The translations under genes and the position numbers were made by a program. A DNA stretch of 64,000 nucleotides from Paenibacillus sp. XY044 (GTDB lineage Bacteria > Bacillota > Bacilli > Paenibacillales > Paenibacillaceae): contig NZ_NQMO01000002.1 of NCBI RefSeq assembly GCF_002257645.1, forward strand, positions 248,001 through 312,000, in the 5' to 3' direction. The number at the start of each line of letters is the position of its first letter. Within the stretch, counting starts at the first letter, position 1. Shown one piece after another: positions 35,156 to 43,934 of this stretch. The notes under the pieces were generated by a model, which had not been told where the DNA came from, made no database searches, and worked only from the letters and a program-made list of their open reading frames with translations.

Positions 35156-36698
35156 AATCGGGATCGATGTAGGCGGCACCAACACAGATGCCATCATATT
35201 GGATGAGAATCATCATTTGATTCATGCGGTTAAATCCCCAACAAGTTTAGATATTAAAACAGGGATTGAAACCTCGCTCCGGAATTTGCTGCAGGAATCG
35301 AATATTGATAAAACCCAAATCACGCATGCCATGTTAGGCACGACGCAGTGTACCAATGCCATTGTTGAGCGTAAAAAGCTGGCGCAAGTCGGCGTCATTC
35401 GTCTGGGTTACCCGGCAACGGCCTCCGTTGCTCCGTACACGTCCTGGCCTGAGGATATGGTTCAGAAGCTGTCGGGTAAATATGCTCTCGTTCATGGCGG
35501 ATATGAATATGACGGCCAAGTGCTTGGAGAAGTCGATGAAGCTGAAATTACAGCTCTTTTAGAGGAATGGGGGAGCAGTGTCGAGTCCATCGCAGTCATT
35601 GGTGTGTTTTCATCCATTAAAAATGATCAGGAGCTCCAGATTCGCGATCTCATCCATCAAGTATACGGACCTGAATTCCCTGTTTCCTGTTCTTCATTGA
35701 TTGGTTCTGTCGGCTTAATTGAACGGGAAAATGCGACCATACTGAACGCAGCCTTATGCAAGGTGATTGAAACGACGACCCAAGGATTTGTGCAGGCGTT
35801 AGAAGAAGAGGGCATCACAGACGCAGCGGTGTTCCTATGCCAGAATGACGGTACCCTGATGTCGATCGATTACGCTAAGCAATTTCCGATCCTAACCATT
35901 GCATGCGGGCCGACGAACAGCATACGCGGCGCCTCTTATTTGGCGAAGATCAAAGATACGATGGTTCTCGACGTGGGAGGGACGACATCGGACATCGGGG
36001 TATTGCAGGACGGCTTCCCGAGAGAATCCTCGGTTGCGGTCGAGGTTGGCGATATCCGCACGAATTTTCGCATGCCGGATATTATCTCCGTCGGGCTGGG
36101 CGGCGGAAGTATTGTGCGCTCGGAGAACGGCAAAATTACCGTTGGCCCTGACAGCGTAGGATACAAGATTGGACAGGAAGCGCTGGTCTTTGGCGGGCAT
36201 ACTCTGACGACAACAGACATTGCCGTTCGGCTGGGTCTTGCGGATGTCGGGGATAAGAGCTTGGTAGCGCATCTGGATGAAGACTTTGCTAGAAATGTGC
36301 AAGCTGAAATTGCAACCATCATTGAGCAGGCCATTGATAAAATGAAGACATCCTCGGGAGACGTTGAGCTTGTTTTGGTAGGCGGCGGCAGTGTCGTTAT
36401 CCCGAACACGATTCGCGGGGTATCCCATATGATTAAGCCTGAGAACGGGGGCGTAGCCAACGCCATTGGCGCATGTATAGCTCAAATCAGCGGACAATAT
36501 GAACAAATTTATATTTATTCTACAGAGCCCCGTGAGGATTCATTAAGAGATGCGCAAGAAAAAGCCGTGAAGCAGGCGGTGCTGGCTGGCGCTGATCCGG
36601 CAACGGTTGAGCTTGTGGAAGTGGAAGAAACCCCGCTGGCTTATCATCCAGGAAATGCGACGAGACTGCGAGTGAAAGTAGTAGGAAACATGAAGTAG
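35148..36698 (+). CDS. Hydantoinase/oxoprolinase-family protein
   Basis: A 516-residue HyuA-type ATPase fold. The N-terminal phosphate loop 'MYRIGIDVGGTNTDAIILD', 'TTQCTNAIVERKKLAQVG' and the second nucleotide-binding 'DTMVLDVGGTTSDIGVLQDGFP' are present. It is shorter than classic HyuA, as is usual for the partners of DUF917 proteins. With the permease and the PucR regulator it forms a heterocycle uptake-and-degradation unit. A terminator follows. Confidence 0.87.
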   Translation: MYRIGIDVGGTNTDAIILDENHHLIHAVKSPTSLDIKTGIETSLRNLLQESNIDKTQITHAMLGTTQCTNAIVERKKLAQVGVIRLGYPATASVAPYTSWPEDMVQKLSGKYALVHGGYEYDGQVLGEVDEAEITALLEEWGSSVESIAVIGVFSSIKNDQELQIRDLIHQVYGPEFPVSCSSLIGSVGLIERENATILNAALCKVIETTTQGFVQALEEEGITDAAVFLCQNDGTLMSIDYAKQFPILTIACGPTNSIRGASYLAKIKDTMVLDVGGTTSDIGVLQDGFPRESSVAVEVGDIRTNFRMPDIISVGLGGGSIVRSENGKITVGPDSVGYKIGQEALVFGGHTLTTTDIAVRLGLADVGDKSLVAHLDEDFARNVQAEIATIIEQAIDKMKTSSGDVELVLVGGGSVVIPNTIRGVSHMIKPENGGVANAIGACIAQISGQYEQIYIYSTEPREDSLRDAQEKAVKQAVLAGADPATVELVEVEETPLAYHPGNATRLRVKVVGNMK

Positions 36699-36702
36699 AT
36701 GA

Positions 36703-36747
36703 GAGGCTTCACACGAGTTATATAACTTGTGTGAGGCTCTTTTTTTG
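36703..36747 (+). terminator. Terminator of the permease-hydantoinase operon
   Basis: GAGGCTTCACACGAGTT / AACTTGTGTGAGGCTC is followed by a T run. Confidence 0.88.
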
Positions 36748-36752
36748 TTAAG

Positions 36753-36862
36753 AGATCAGAAAGTATAAGTTTCGGAGCTTCACCTTCCTGATCTACAAGA
36801 AAAGCTTCCGCTAAACGTGGTCTGTCTTCTTTGAAGGTACGTCGATAGACGTTTTTCTTATC
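36753..36862. repeat. Structured intergenic repeat, copy B
   Basis: Stem AGATCAGAAAG (36753) / CTTCCTGATCT (36784) is followed by AAGAAAAG...TTTTTCTT (36796-36862), matching 92-157 of copy A at about 80%. The stems differ in sequence but keep pairing between copies. Confidence 0.7.
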
Positions 36863-36918
36863 CAAGTGGTGCAACGTGATGAGGGGAAAAGAGGTTTCAC
36901 TCATTCTATAAGAACGCA

Positions 36919-37195
36919 TTGAGCGTAAATATGATAAAAGGTAAAATATAGTATATTATAGCTACAATAAAATCTTGGGCGGGCATGGTTTCCCTGCGTA
37001 AGGAGGTGGGGCCATGGAAGTGAAAGATGCATTAACACAACAAGAGAAAGTAAAAACCCACCCAAAGGTTGAGGCCAGAGGTGGGGGTTGTTCATGTACT
37101 ACTTAGAGTGGGAATAAGCCATCCATGCCAATTGTACTGACCAAGTGTTCGCAGCATTTGGTCTTTATTACATATATAATAACACAATAAAAAAT
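36919..37195. pseudogene. Type I toxin-antitoxin module, toxin gene deleted (copy 1)
   Basis: The toxin promoter TTGAGC-17-TAAAAT (36919/36942) and the AAGGAGGTGGGGCC leader are intact. The ORF from 37014 has lost 56 bp covering the whole membrane segment relative to copies 2 and 3, so it is frameshifted into the terminator. The antisense promoter region on the minus strand (TTGATA, TATTAT near 37160-37205) and the hairpin AACCCACC/GGTGGG persist. It may still make the antisense RNA. Confidence 0.8.
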
Positions 37196-37218
37196 GTATC
37201 AAAGCGTGCATCCCCATC

Positions 37219-37340
37219 ACATAACATTGTATCTACGCTGCGGGCTCTGCCTCTTGATTCGCAAGATATGGAAAGCAGGGAAGCTGATTCAGCTCACAAC
37301 CTTGCAAGGCTAAGTCCGTCGGATCCAGGACTGAGATGAC
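37219..37340 (+). repeat. attC-like element E8 (left part)
   Basis: Left CACATAACATTGTATCTACG, internal CTCTTGATTCGCAAG, inner arm CAAGGCTAAGTCCGTCGGA; the right half is lost. The rest of 36699-37390 is accounted for by the terminator, repeat B and TA copy 1. Confidence 0.7.
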
Positions 37341-37372
37341 ACCATCAACAGAATGGTAAAGTATTACCATAA

Positions 37373-37777
<405 letters not shown>

Positions 37778-37812
37778 ATGATAGTTTTAAAAGGGAATCA
37801 AGGGGGATAGCT

Positions 37813-38625
37813 ATGGAAATGAATGACAAGTATATTTTTCCGGATCCTTCAAAACATCCAGATTGGATCACCCCTCATAGTCCGGAATGGTATTCGAAAT
37901 TAAATAGTAGTGTTGGTGCATATCGATATCCATGGAATTCCACATTTGAAATGCCGAATGCAGAAATGATGTTTGCTGAGCATCTATCTTCCCGCATAAC
38001 TCCAGACTCTCGAGTGTTAGATGTTGGTTGCGGGCATGGAGATTTTACAAGTATCTGGGGTTATAAAGCGAAAGAAGTAATCGGAATCGATAATAGAGAA
38101 AACTTTATTAAAAGGGCTGAAATAAACAATAACCATGAATCAACTAAATACTTAGTAGTTAACGCAGATGATGAATTGCCCTTTCCAGATCATTATTTCG
38201 ATATTGTTTACACCAAGAAAGGTCCATGGTTATATAAAGAGGCATCTCGTATCTTAAAGCAAAGCGGAATTATTCTGGGATTATATCATGGAGGAACGGA
38301 TGGGGGGTTAAGAGACCTGTTCCCCGGATTGTTTTCTCCGTTACCTTATGACCCGTACAACTTGGATGCCGTAGAAGAACGATATAAATTATATCAAAGC
38401 GTGGGTTTATCCCAAGTGAGGATTCGTCTACTGGAGGAAGTGGAGTATCTTTCTGCACCTGAAGATGTTTTGATCAAAAAGTGTTTTGGTCAGAGTGAGG
38501 AACTAAAAGATTTTGTTTGGAGTCAATGTCTTAAGGGAGTAAAAGAAATCTTCTATAAGCATGCGACTGAGAAAGGGATAAGAGTTATCAATTATCATCA
38601 TTTAATAACTGCGAAAGTCGGATAA
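37813..38625 (+). CDS. SAM-dependent methyltransferase
   Basis: A 270-residue class I methyltransferase. SAM motif I is 'VLDVGCGHGDFTSIWGYKAK', the acidic residue is in 'VIGIDNRENF', and motif 'DDELPFPDHYFDIVYTKKGPW' follows. It has a long N-terminal extension ('PDPSKHPDWITPHSPEWYSK'). The substrate is unknown. Start at ATG 37813 after AGGGGG. Confidence 0.83.
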   Translation: MEMNDKYIFPDPSKHPDWITPHSPEWYSKLNSSVGAYRYPWNSTFEMPNAEMMFAEHLSSRITPDSRVLDVGCGHGDFTSIWGYKAKEVIGIDNRENFIKRAEINNNHESTKYLVVNADDELPFPDHYFDIVYTKKGPWLYKEASRILKQSGIILGLYHGGTDGGLRDLFPGLFSPLPYDPYNLDAVEERYKLYQSVGLSQVRIRLLEEVEYLSAPEDVLIKKCFGQSEELKDFVWSQCLKGVKEIFYKHATEKGIRVINYHHLITAKVG

Positions 38626-38684
38626 GGGAACTTATTGTTAGCCGATATCAACGAAATAGGGATTAATCGAAAGGGATATAAAGT

Positions 38685-39164
38685 ATGAATTTAATCCGCA
38701 TTGAACCAATAGGTAAAAGTAATTGGGAAGAAGCTCTTTCGATATCTTTACTTCAATCACAAGAGAAGCTTGTACCCTCTGTTATCGAATCTTTAGCATG
38801 GGCTTATATAAAACCGTGGGATGAGGCTTTTGATCCCTATATTTTGTGTAAGGATGATAAGACATTCGGATTCTTCTATCTTTCTTATACACCTAATAGT
38901 ACGAATAATTACTGGATCGGTGGTTTTCAAATAAGCAAAGAATATCAAGGGATTGGATTAGGAACACAATCTCTAGAAAGAATAGTAGCATTTATTCAGG
39001 AAATGCACAGACCATGCGAATTAATTTCTCTGACAATCGAAAAAAGTAATGTTCACGCTCGAAAGCTTTACGAGAAATTAGGATTTGTAAATCAGGATAG
39101 AGAGAATCAATATGGCGAGATTATATATAAACTAAGGTTAAAACCAAGGAGACAAAAGCTTTGA
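38685..39164 (+). CDS. GNAT-family acetyltransferase
   Basis: 159 residues. 'GGFQISKEYQGIGLGTQSLERIV' is motif A and 'SNVHARKLYEKLGFVNQ' motif B; overall like diamine/spermidine acetyltransferases (BltD/SpeG group). GTTAGCC just upstream (38637) may be a leftover right core. Its stop overlaps the TTG start of the next gene. Confidence 0.8.
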   Translation: MNLIRIEPIGKSNWEEALSISLLQSQEKLVPSVIESLAWAYIKPWDEAFDPYILCKDDKTFGFFYLSYTPNSTNNYWIGGFQISKEYQGIGLGTQSLERIVAFIQEMHRPCELISLTIEKSNVHARKLYEKLGFVNQDRENQYGEIIYKLRLKPRRQKL

Positions 39165-40222
39165 ATAATAAACGGCTGGAGAGCATTCGTATACTTGTTC
39201 AAGAAATGATCAGTTCAATGGATCGTGAAGCACAGCGACAGGAAGCTTGTGTTCAATTATATGGGGCGTCCAACACGGCCTCTCTGCTTGCAAAGAGAAG
39301 GGATCAAAATCAAGAAATCGCAGCAATTAGCGGCCTTCTTCATGATTATTATCGTTATAATACTGGAATTATTGAATTCCCTGGCACCAATAGTGCTGAA
39401 TCTGTAAGACCCATATTGAGAGAGCTGAATGCCTTTACTACAGAAGAGCAAATCACTATTTTGCAGGCAATCTTTTATAGGGATTACAGAGATCGGATTC
39501 ATGGTCCTCTTGATGAAATCCTTAAGGATGCATATGTTCTGCATTTATATTTACAAAATCCGAGTTGTATCGTACAGCAACAAGATGCCGACAGACTGCG
39601 GAAGGTTTTTCGTGAACTGGCAATCCCGGGGGATTGCACAGTTGAGGAGAGCAACAAAGAAGAAGGTGTTTTCAGTAGCGTAGATAAGCGAATCAGGATG
39701 GCTGAAATTGCAGAAGACCTGGGAAGAGCAAACATCATCGGATTGCCAGGAGATCAGCGGTATCGGGAAATCTGTAAATATTGGCCTGATCGAGCAATCT
39801 ATACAGTTTTACAGAACAGTTGGTGTGCTGCTTTTGTGTATCATTGTTGTTTTAAAGCCGGATTTTTAATGCCGATCCGCCACCCTAATGGTAAATATCG
39901 ACTTGCTGGTGTAGGAGCGTTGCTGGAATGGGCGCAGTTACCTGAAACGGGTTATTTTTATATAGATAAGGATAATGGATTTACCCCTCAACGTGGCGAT
40001 ATCGTGATATATGAAAAATTACTTTCCAATGATTCACATGACCACACGGGTATTGTACTGGCATGCAATGAGAATGAAATTTTAGTTGCCGAAGGGAATA
40101 GGGATAATCAGAATTACTCCAGTGTTTTTTACAGGAACAGGTGGCATTGTATATTAGGGTATATCCGGATAGATAACAACTATGAATATCATTTTAATGG
40201 CACTTACAACCCGATGATATGA
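39161..40222 (+). CDS. HD-like domain fused to CHAP-like domain
   Basis: 353 residues, two modules. Residues about 1-150 look like an HD phosphohydrolase helical domain ('AAISGLLHDYYRYNTG' holds an HD pair). Residues about 200-340 resemble a CHAP/NlpC-type papain fold: Cys in 'NSWCAAFVYHCC', His in 'SHDHTGIVLACNENEILVAEGN'. No signal peptide is present, so a cytosolic role is expected despite the CHAP module. The start TTG 39161 is preceded by AAGGAGAC and sits in the GNAT stop. I know of no named protein with this layout. Confidence 0.65.
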   Translation: MNNKRLESIRILVQEMISSMDREAQRQEACVQLYGASNTASLLAKRRDQNQEIAAISGLLHDYYRYNTGIIEFPGTNSAESVRPILRELNAFTTEEQITILQAIFYRDYRDRIHGPLDEILKDAYVLHLYLQNPSCIVQQQDADRLRKVFRELAIPGDCTVEESNKEEGVFSSVDKRIRMAEIAEDLGRANIIGLPGDQRYREICKYWPDRAIYTVLQNSWCAAFVYHCCFKAGFLMPIRHPNGKYRLAGVGALLEWAQLPETGYFYIDKDNGFTPQRGDIVIYEKLLSNDSHDHTGIVLACNENEILVAEGNRDNQNYSSVFYRNRWHCILGYIRIDNNYEYHFNGTYNPMI

Positions 40223-40256
40223 GTACGTAAACTGATAAAGTGGGAATTTCAAAGAA

Positions 40257-40373
40257 GGTGCTTATGTTCAGTTATACGGAGTGTCTAACACTGCCTTGAT
40301 GCTTGTAAAAAGAAAGGATCAAAATCAGGAAATCGCAGCAATTAGTAGCCCTCTTGATGATTATTATCGTTTC
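40257..40373 (+). pseudogene. Truncated duplicate of the HD-CHAP gene
   Basis: This stretch matches 39241-39356 of the preceding gene ('YGASNTASLLAKRRDQNQEI' region) with scattered substitutions, and then ends. It is a remnant of a second, paralogous cassette. Confidence 0.8.
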
Positions 40374-40382
40374 ACAGAACAC

Positions 40383-40418
40383 TTGTACGTAGATGTAAAT
40401 AAAGGTAAAATATAACTA
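40383..40418 (+). promoter_or_regulatory. Toxin promoter (TA copy 2)
   Basis: TTGTAC (40383) - 17 bp - TAAAAT (40406). The same 17-bp spacing is seen in copies 1 and 3. Confidence 0.7.
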
Positions 40419-40467
40419 CAATTGAATCTTGGGTGGGCATGGTTTCCCTTCGAAAGGAGGTGAAGCC

Positions 40468-40563
40468 ATGGAAGTGAAGGATGCATTAACGATCATGTTC
40501 CTCTTTGGGACGTTCATTCTTGCTCTTTTAACATACATTAATAATAACAACAAGAGAAAGTAA
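40468..40563 (+). CDS. Hol-Tox-like type I toxin peptide (copy 2)
   Basis: 31 residues: MEVKDALT, then a single TM helix (IMFLFGTFILALLTYI), then a basic NNNNKRK tail. This is the layout of the putative holin-like toxins of Gram-positive type I systems. It has a strong AAAGGAGGTG site and a GGGCATGG...CCCTTCG leader that can fold over it. It was absent from longer-ORF calls because of its size. A bidirectional terminator follows and an antisense promoter faces it. Confidence 0.83.
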   Translation: MEVKDALTIMFLFGTFILALLTYINNNNKRK

Positions 40564-40564
40564 A

Positions 40565-40604
40565 AAACCCACCCAAAGGTTGAGGCCAAAGGTGGGTTTT
40601 GTTC
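40565..40604. terminator. Bidirectional terminator shared by toxin mRNA and antisense RNA
   Basis: AAAACCCACC...GGTGGGTTTT is U-rich on both strands. Confidence 0.85.
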
Positions 40605-40714
40605 CCATGCGACTTAGAAGGGAATAAACCATCCAAGCCAATTGTATTGACCAAGTGTTCACAGCACTTGGTCTTTATTACATATATAATAGCACAAAGA
40701 AAAAAATGTATCAA
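40570..40714 (-). ncRNA. Predicted antisense antitoxin RNA (copy 2)
   Basis: The minus-strand promoter TTGATA (40709-40714) - 17 bp - TATTAT (40686-40691) would start an RNA near 40679. This RNA runs left through an ACCAAGTG/CACTTGGT hairpin to the shared terminator, overlapping the toxin 3' UTR by about 100 bases. Confidence 0.7.
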
Positions 40715-40788
40715 AGCGTGAAATAAAATTGAAGGTGGTATTAAGAAAAAAGGATAAGTTGAAAGGTAAAATGAAGAAGGCATCTCCA

Positions 40789-40905
40789 TCTTATAACATC
40801 GTGCGGGCTTTGCCCTTGGTTCAGAATCTGCGAACAACCCTGTGAGGATAAGCCCGTCGGACCCAGTATAACAATCACGCATCGGAGCCTGAAACGTATG
40901 AGCAA
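40789..40905 (+). repeat. attC-like element E10 (internally deleted)
   Basis: Left TTATAACATCGTGCGGGC, internal GCCCTTGGTTC, ACAACCCTGTGAGGATAAG, then diverged. It shares blocks with E7 and E8 in the same order. Confidence 0.6.
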
Positions 40906-40935
40906 CGAACAAAATTTATATTAGAGGAGGTCATC

Positions 40936-41685
40936 ATGATGAACAAGCATAGTGTTTATGAAACAAACAGCTTCTATTGGGATACAAAAGGAAATGACTT
41001 TTTAAGAGCCATCGTGCTTCCTTTTTATGGAGCATTCGTCTCGGAAGAAAAATGCCAACTGTTTGGCGATGTTTCAGGAAAAAAGATGTTAGAGATAGGC
41101 TGTGGAAACGGCCAATCCTTGCAATATCACGGGGATCGCAAAGCATCTGAACTGTGGGGCATAGATTTATCAGAAAAACAAATTGAAAAAGCAAAGCAAC
41201 ATTTGACGGAGTGCGGTCTTTCAGCAACATTGATCTGTTCCCCCATGGAAGAAGAGTGTAACATACCCGTGGATTATTTTGACTTTGTTTATTCGATCTA
41301 CGCCATAGGCTGGACAACCGACCTAGAAGGAACTTTTAGTCGGATCGCTTCTTACTTAAAAAAAGACGGCGTATTTATTTTCAGTTGGTCTCATCCGATA
41401 CACAAATGTGTTGTTGAAGATAATGATAGGTTTGCTTTTAACAAGAGTTATTTCGATGAATCTTGGTATTCGGTATCTCCTGATTTTTGCCAAGGCGCGC
41501 TAACCTTATCTGACCGTAAACTATCAACCTATATCAATGCGTTGGCGAAAACAGGGTTTGTTATTGAACAAATGATTGAAGAAACCGACAATGAAATCAT
41601 ACAATCGCACGATGAAAATAATAATTTCGTAAAACGAGCGAAGATGTTTCCTGTAACCTTTGTTATTAAAGCAAGAAAACTTTAA
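40936..41685 (+). CDS. SAM-dependent methyltransferase
   Basis: A 249-residue class I methyltransferase. 'KMLEIGCGNGQSLQYHGDRKASELWGIDLS' is SAM motif I plus the acidic strand end. 'YFDFVYSIYAIGWTTDLEGTF' is the motif IV region. It is similar to UbiE/Coq5-like or tellurite-resistance-type enzymes; the substrate is unknown. GAGGAGG precedes the ATG. Confidence 0.85.
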   Translation: MMNKHSVYETNSFYWDTKGNDFLRAIVLPFYGAFVSEEKCQLFGDVSGKKMLEIGCGNGQSLQYHGDRKASELWGIDLSEKQIEKAKQHLTECGLSATLICSPMEEECNIPVDYFDFVYSIYAIGWTTDLEGTFSRIASYLKKDGVFIFSWSHPIHKCVVEDNDRFAFNKSYFDESWYSVSPDFCQGALTLSDRKLSTYINALAKTGFVIEQMIEETDNEIIQSHDENNNFVKRAKMFPVTFVIKARKL

Positions 41686-41779
41686 AATTGCTGACGCCTT
41701 AAGTCTGAGGGATGTCAATTTATATGAAAAGAAGATTTGTGAGTAAGCCAGAAACAGTGTAATGCCCATCGAAGCTTAC

Positions 41780-41883
41780 GGATAACCGGATATTTAGCTG
41801 GATACAAACCGTACCACCTAACATCGCGGCCGTTCACTGCCGAGTCCTTAGGGGGTTGGCTTGCGTAATGAATATTGGTAAAG
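41780..41883 (+). repeat. attC-like element E11
   Basis: Left GGATAAC, inner GTACCACCTAACATCGCGGCC / CCTTAGGGGGTTGG closely parallels E1, right GCGTAATGAATA, right core degraded to GGTAAAG. Confidence 0.6.
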
Positions 41884-41907
41884 TTGCTAAAAATCAAATG
41901 AAAAGAG

Positions 41908-42924
41908 ATGATAAAGATCGTTTCAATCGCTCAAGAAATTGATCAATATATGGTATCCTTCTTAACCTGGGAATCATATTTCTCTGGATACTTTAATGGG
42001 GCTGTGCTTGTAGCCCAAAAAGGAGAAGTATTGCTATCTAAAGGGTATGGATTCTCTAACATGGAACATAATGTTCCTAACTATTCGAAAACAAAATTTA
42101 GAATTGGATCAATGACGAAACAGTTTACGGCTGTTGCGATATTACATCTTTTTGAAGTGAATAATTTAAATATCCATGAAGGGATAAATAAGTATCTTCC
42201 CGATTACCCCAATGGACAATCCATCACTGTTCACCATCTTTTAACACACACTTCCGGTATTTCAAACCTAAATTATTTTCATTCGATGAGGTTGTATATT
42301 ACAACTGAGAAGTTAGTTGAGCGCATTAAAGAATTGCCACTATTGTCTGAACCAGGCGAACAATTTTCTTACAGCAATGCCGGTTATATTTTATTGGCCT
42401 ATATACTTGAGAAGATTTCTGGAATGAGCTATGAGGATTACTTAAGAATCAATCTTTTGGAGCCGCTTTCAATGAATTCAACCGGATGTGATAATTTCAG
42501 AACTATACTTAAAGATAGAGCATCTGGTTATAGTAAGTGGGAGGAAGTAAATAATACAGAATTTATAGATATGTCTACTGCTCATGGAGCCGGGAATTTA
42601 TTTTCCACAGTTGAGGACCTCTTTTTATGGGATCGGGCTATATCTGAAAAAAAGTATTTATTCTCTGAAGAATTCACGAAATTATTATTTACCCCATTTT
42701 TGAATAACTACGGATATGGTTGGTTTATTACAGAAAATAATTATACAAATTCCCCCCAAAATAAGTTAAGAGTTCACCACTCCGGCGGAATAAATGGCTT
42801 TAGTGCTGAGTACAGTCGAATTATACCGGATGATATAACTATTATCCTGCTAAGTAATTTTGACTCAACTCCTGTGTATACAATAACAAAACGACTAATT
42901 GAAATCGTTCTTGAAAGCAATTAG
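41908..42924 (+). CDS. Serine beta-lactamase-fold hydrolase (class C-like)
   Basis: 338 residues. SxxK in 'FRIGSMTKQFTAVAILHLF', YxN in 'SYSNAGYILLAYIL', HxG in 'RVHHSGGINGF'. No signal peptide, so this is the cytosolic esterase/peptidase type (beta-lactamase-family, EstB/Pab87-like) rather than a secreted resistance enzyme. The start is ATG 41908, with AAAAGAG upstream. Confidence 0.83.
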   Translation: MIKIVSIAQEIDQYMVSFLTWESYFSGYFNGAVLVAQKGEVLLSKGYGFSNMEHNVPNYSKTKFRIGSMTKQFTAVAILHLFEVNNLNIHEGINKYLPDYPNGQSITVHHLLTHTSGISNLNYFHSMRLYITTEKLVERIKELPLLSEPGEQFSYSNAGYILLAYILEKISGMSYEDYLRINLLEPLSMNSTGCDNFRTILKDRASGYSKWEEVNNTEFIDMSTAHGAGNLFSTVEDLFLWDRAISEKKYLFSEEFTKLLFTPFLNNYGYGWFITENNYTNSPQNKLRVHHSGGINGFSAEYSRIIPDDITIILLSNFDSTPVYTITKRLIEIVLESN

Positions 42925-42972
42925 AAGGGGTCTTAACACCTAATAACGTCGATACAGAAATGAGGAATATCA

Positions 42973-43281
42973 ATGAAGACAAGATTAATATTGATTGATG
43001 GAATGCCTGGGTCAGGTAAGTCAACAACCGGAAGCTTTATAAGTGAAAGATTGAATGAGCGGAATGTTCTGAATAGGTTTTATCATGAACTAGAAGACAA
43101 TCATCCCTTGCGAATATACGACAAGCAGTTTACTTCTTTTACTAATTTAGAAGAAGCAGAATCGTTTACTGCAAGAGTTGAACAGCTATTTACTAATTTT
43201 GTTAATGAAAGAGCAGATAGAGATGTAATCACAATCATAGAGAGTTACGTATTTCAGGATACGATTGGTTTTAGTGTCTAA
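42973..43281 (+). pseudogene. P-loop kinase-like gene, 3' truncated
   Basis: 102 residues from ATG 42973. 'LILIDGMPGSGKSTTGSFI' is Walker A and the frame stops after 'IIESYVFQDTIGFSV'. The gene at 63708 is a homologue ('LILIEGIPGSGKSTFARFL', 'VVVMESAFLQSPMV') and continues well past this point. This copy therefore lacks roughly its C-terminal half. Confidence 0.7.
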
Positions 43282-43627
43282 ATCAATTCTCATAAAGAGA
43301 GTAACAATGAAAATTGGATCAAAAAATGTTACCACTGTATTGTTTGAAGCAAGACGGAATTAACATTAAAGTCAAAGAAGAATTAGGGCATTTATTAATA
43401 ATAGAAGCAGCTGATTGTGATGAAATGTTCTTTCTGGCCGTTTATTTCGACACTCTATGAAAAGCCGAGAGTCCTTATGCACATAATAGAAAAACTCATA
43501 AACATAGATTTTCGAATTGAGCCGGTTTAACAAATGAAGAATTGATGCAGGTAGATAGCGAGTATAAACCACAGATTTTCTTGAATTTTGTAATGACTGG
43601 GCTTCCTACCTTCATTACAATGAGAGC
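43282..43627 (+). pseudogene. Decayed coding remnants
   Basis: Short protein-like runs in different frames, for example 'DGINIKVKEELGHLLIIEA' and 'LTNEELMQVDSEYKPQIF', each ended by stops. They may be the lost C-terminal part of the preceding kinase-like gene or another cassette. No intact gene. Confidence 0.45.
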
Positions 43628-43921
43628 TTAATATATGAATATGAGTAGAACTCCAAGTGCAAAGAAAAATGAACCAATCACTATTGCAATAAACCCACCG
43701 AATTTTCGGGCTTCAATGTAGGCGTCACTTGGCTCGGAATCATCTTTTACTTTCCACGCTTCATTCATATTCCAACCAAGCGTGGGTTTAATACGACTCA
43801 GGATACCGAGTGCAATAAATATAGCACCGAAAACAATGAAGGTTGCTTGAACCATGGGTAAATCAGCTCCTATTATAACAATGCCTACCGACGAGGAGGA
43901 AACCCGTCGATAAGTTAACAA
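43628..43921 (-). CDS. DUF6199-like membrane protein
   Basis: 97 residues with two TM helices: 'MVQATFIVFGAIFIALGILSRIKPTLGW' region and 'FGGFIAIVIGSFFFALGVLLIF'. The segment between them resembles the R-P-x-x-x-W motif of the neighbouring 68-residue protein, so the two look paralogous. The natural start may be the internal Met at 43854, because the first 22 residues are untypical. Minus-strand cluster. Confidence 0.65.
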   Translation of the reverse strand: MLTYRRVSSSSVGIVIIGADLPMVQATFIVFGAIFIALGILSRIKPTLGWNMNEAWKVKDDSEPSDAYIEARKFGGFIAIVIGSFFFALGVLLIFIY

Positions 43922-43934
43922 CGCAAGGCGCTTC

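Noticed and set aside
36901..37095. 64-codon minus-strand ORF over the TA copy 1 locus
   Set aside because: It lies entirely on promoter, leader and terminator hairpin of the TA module; explained as non-coding.
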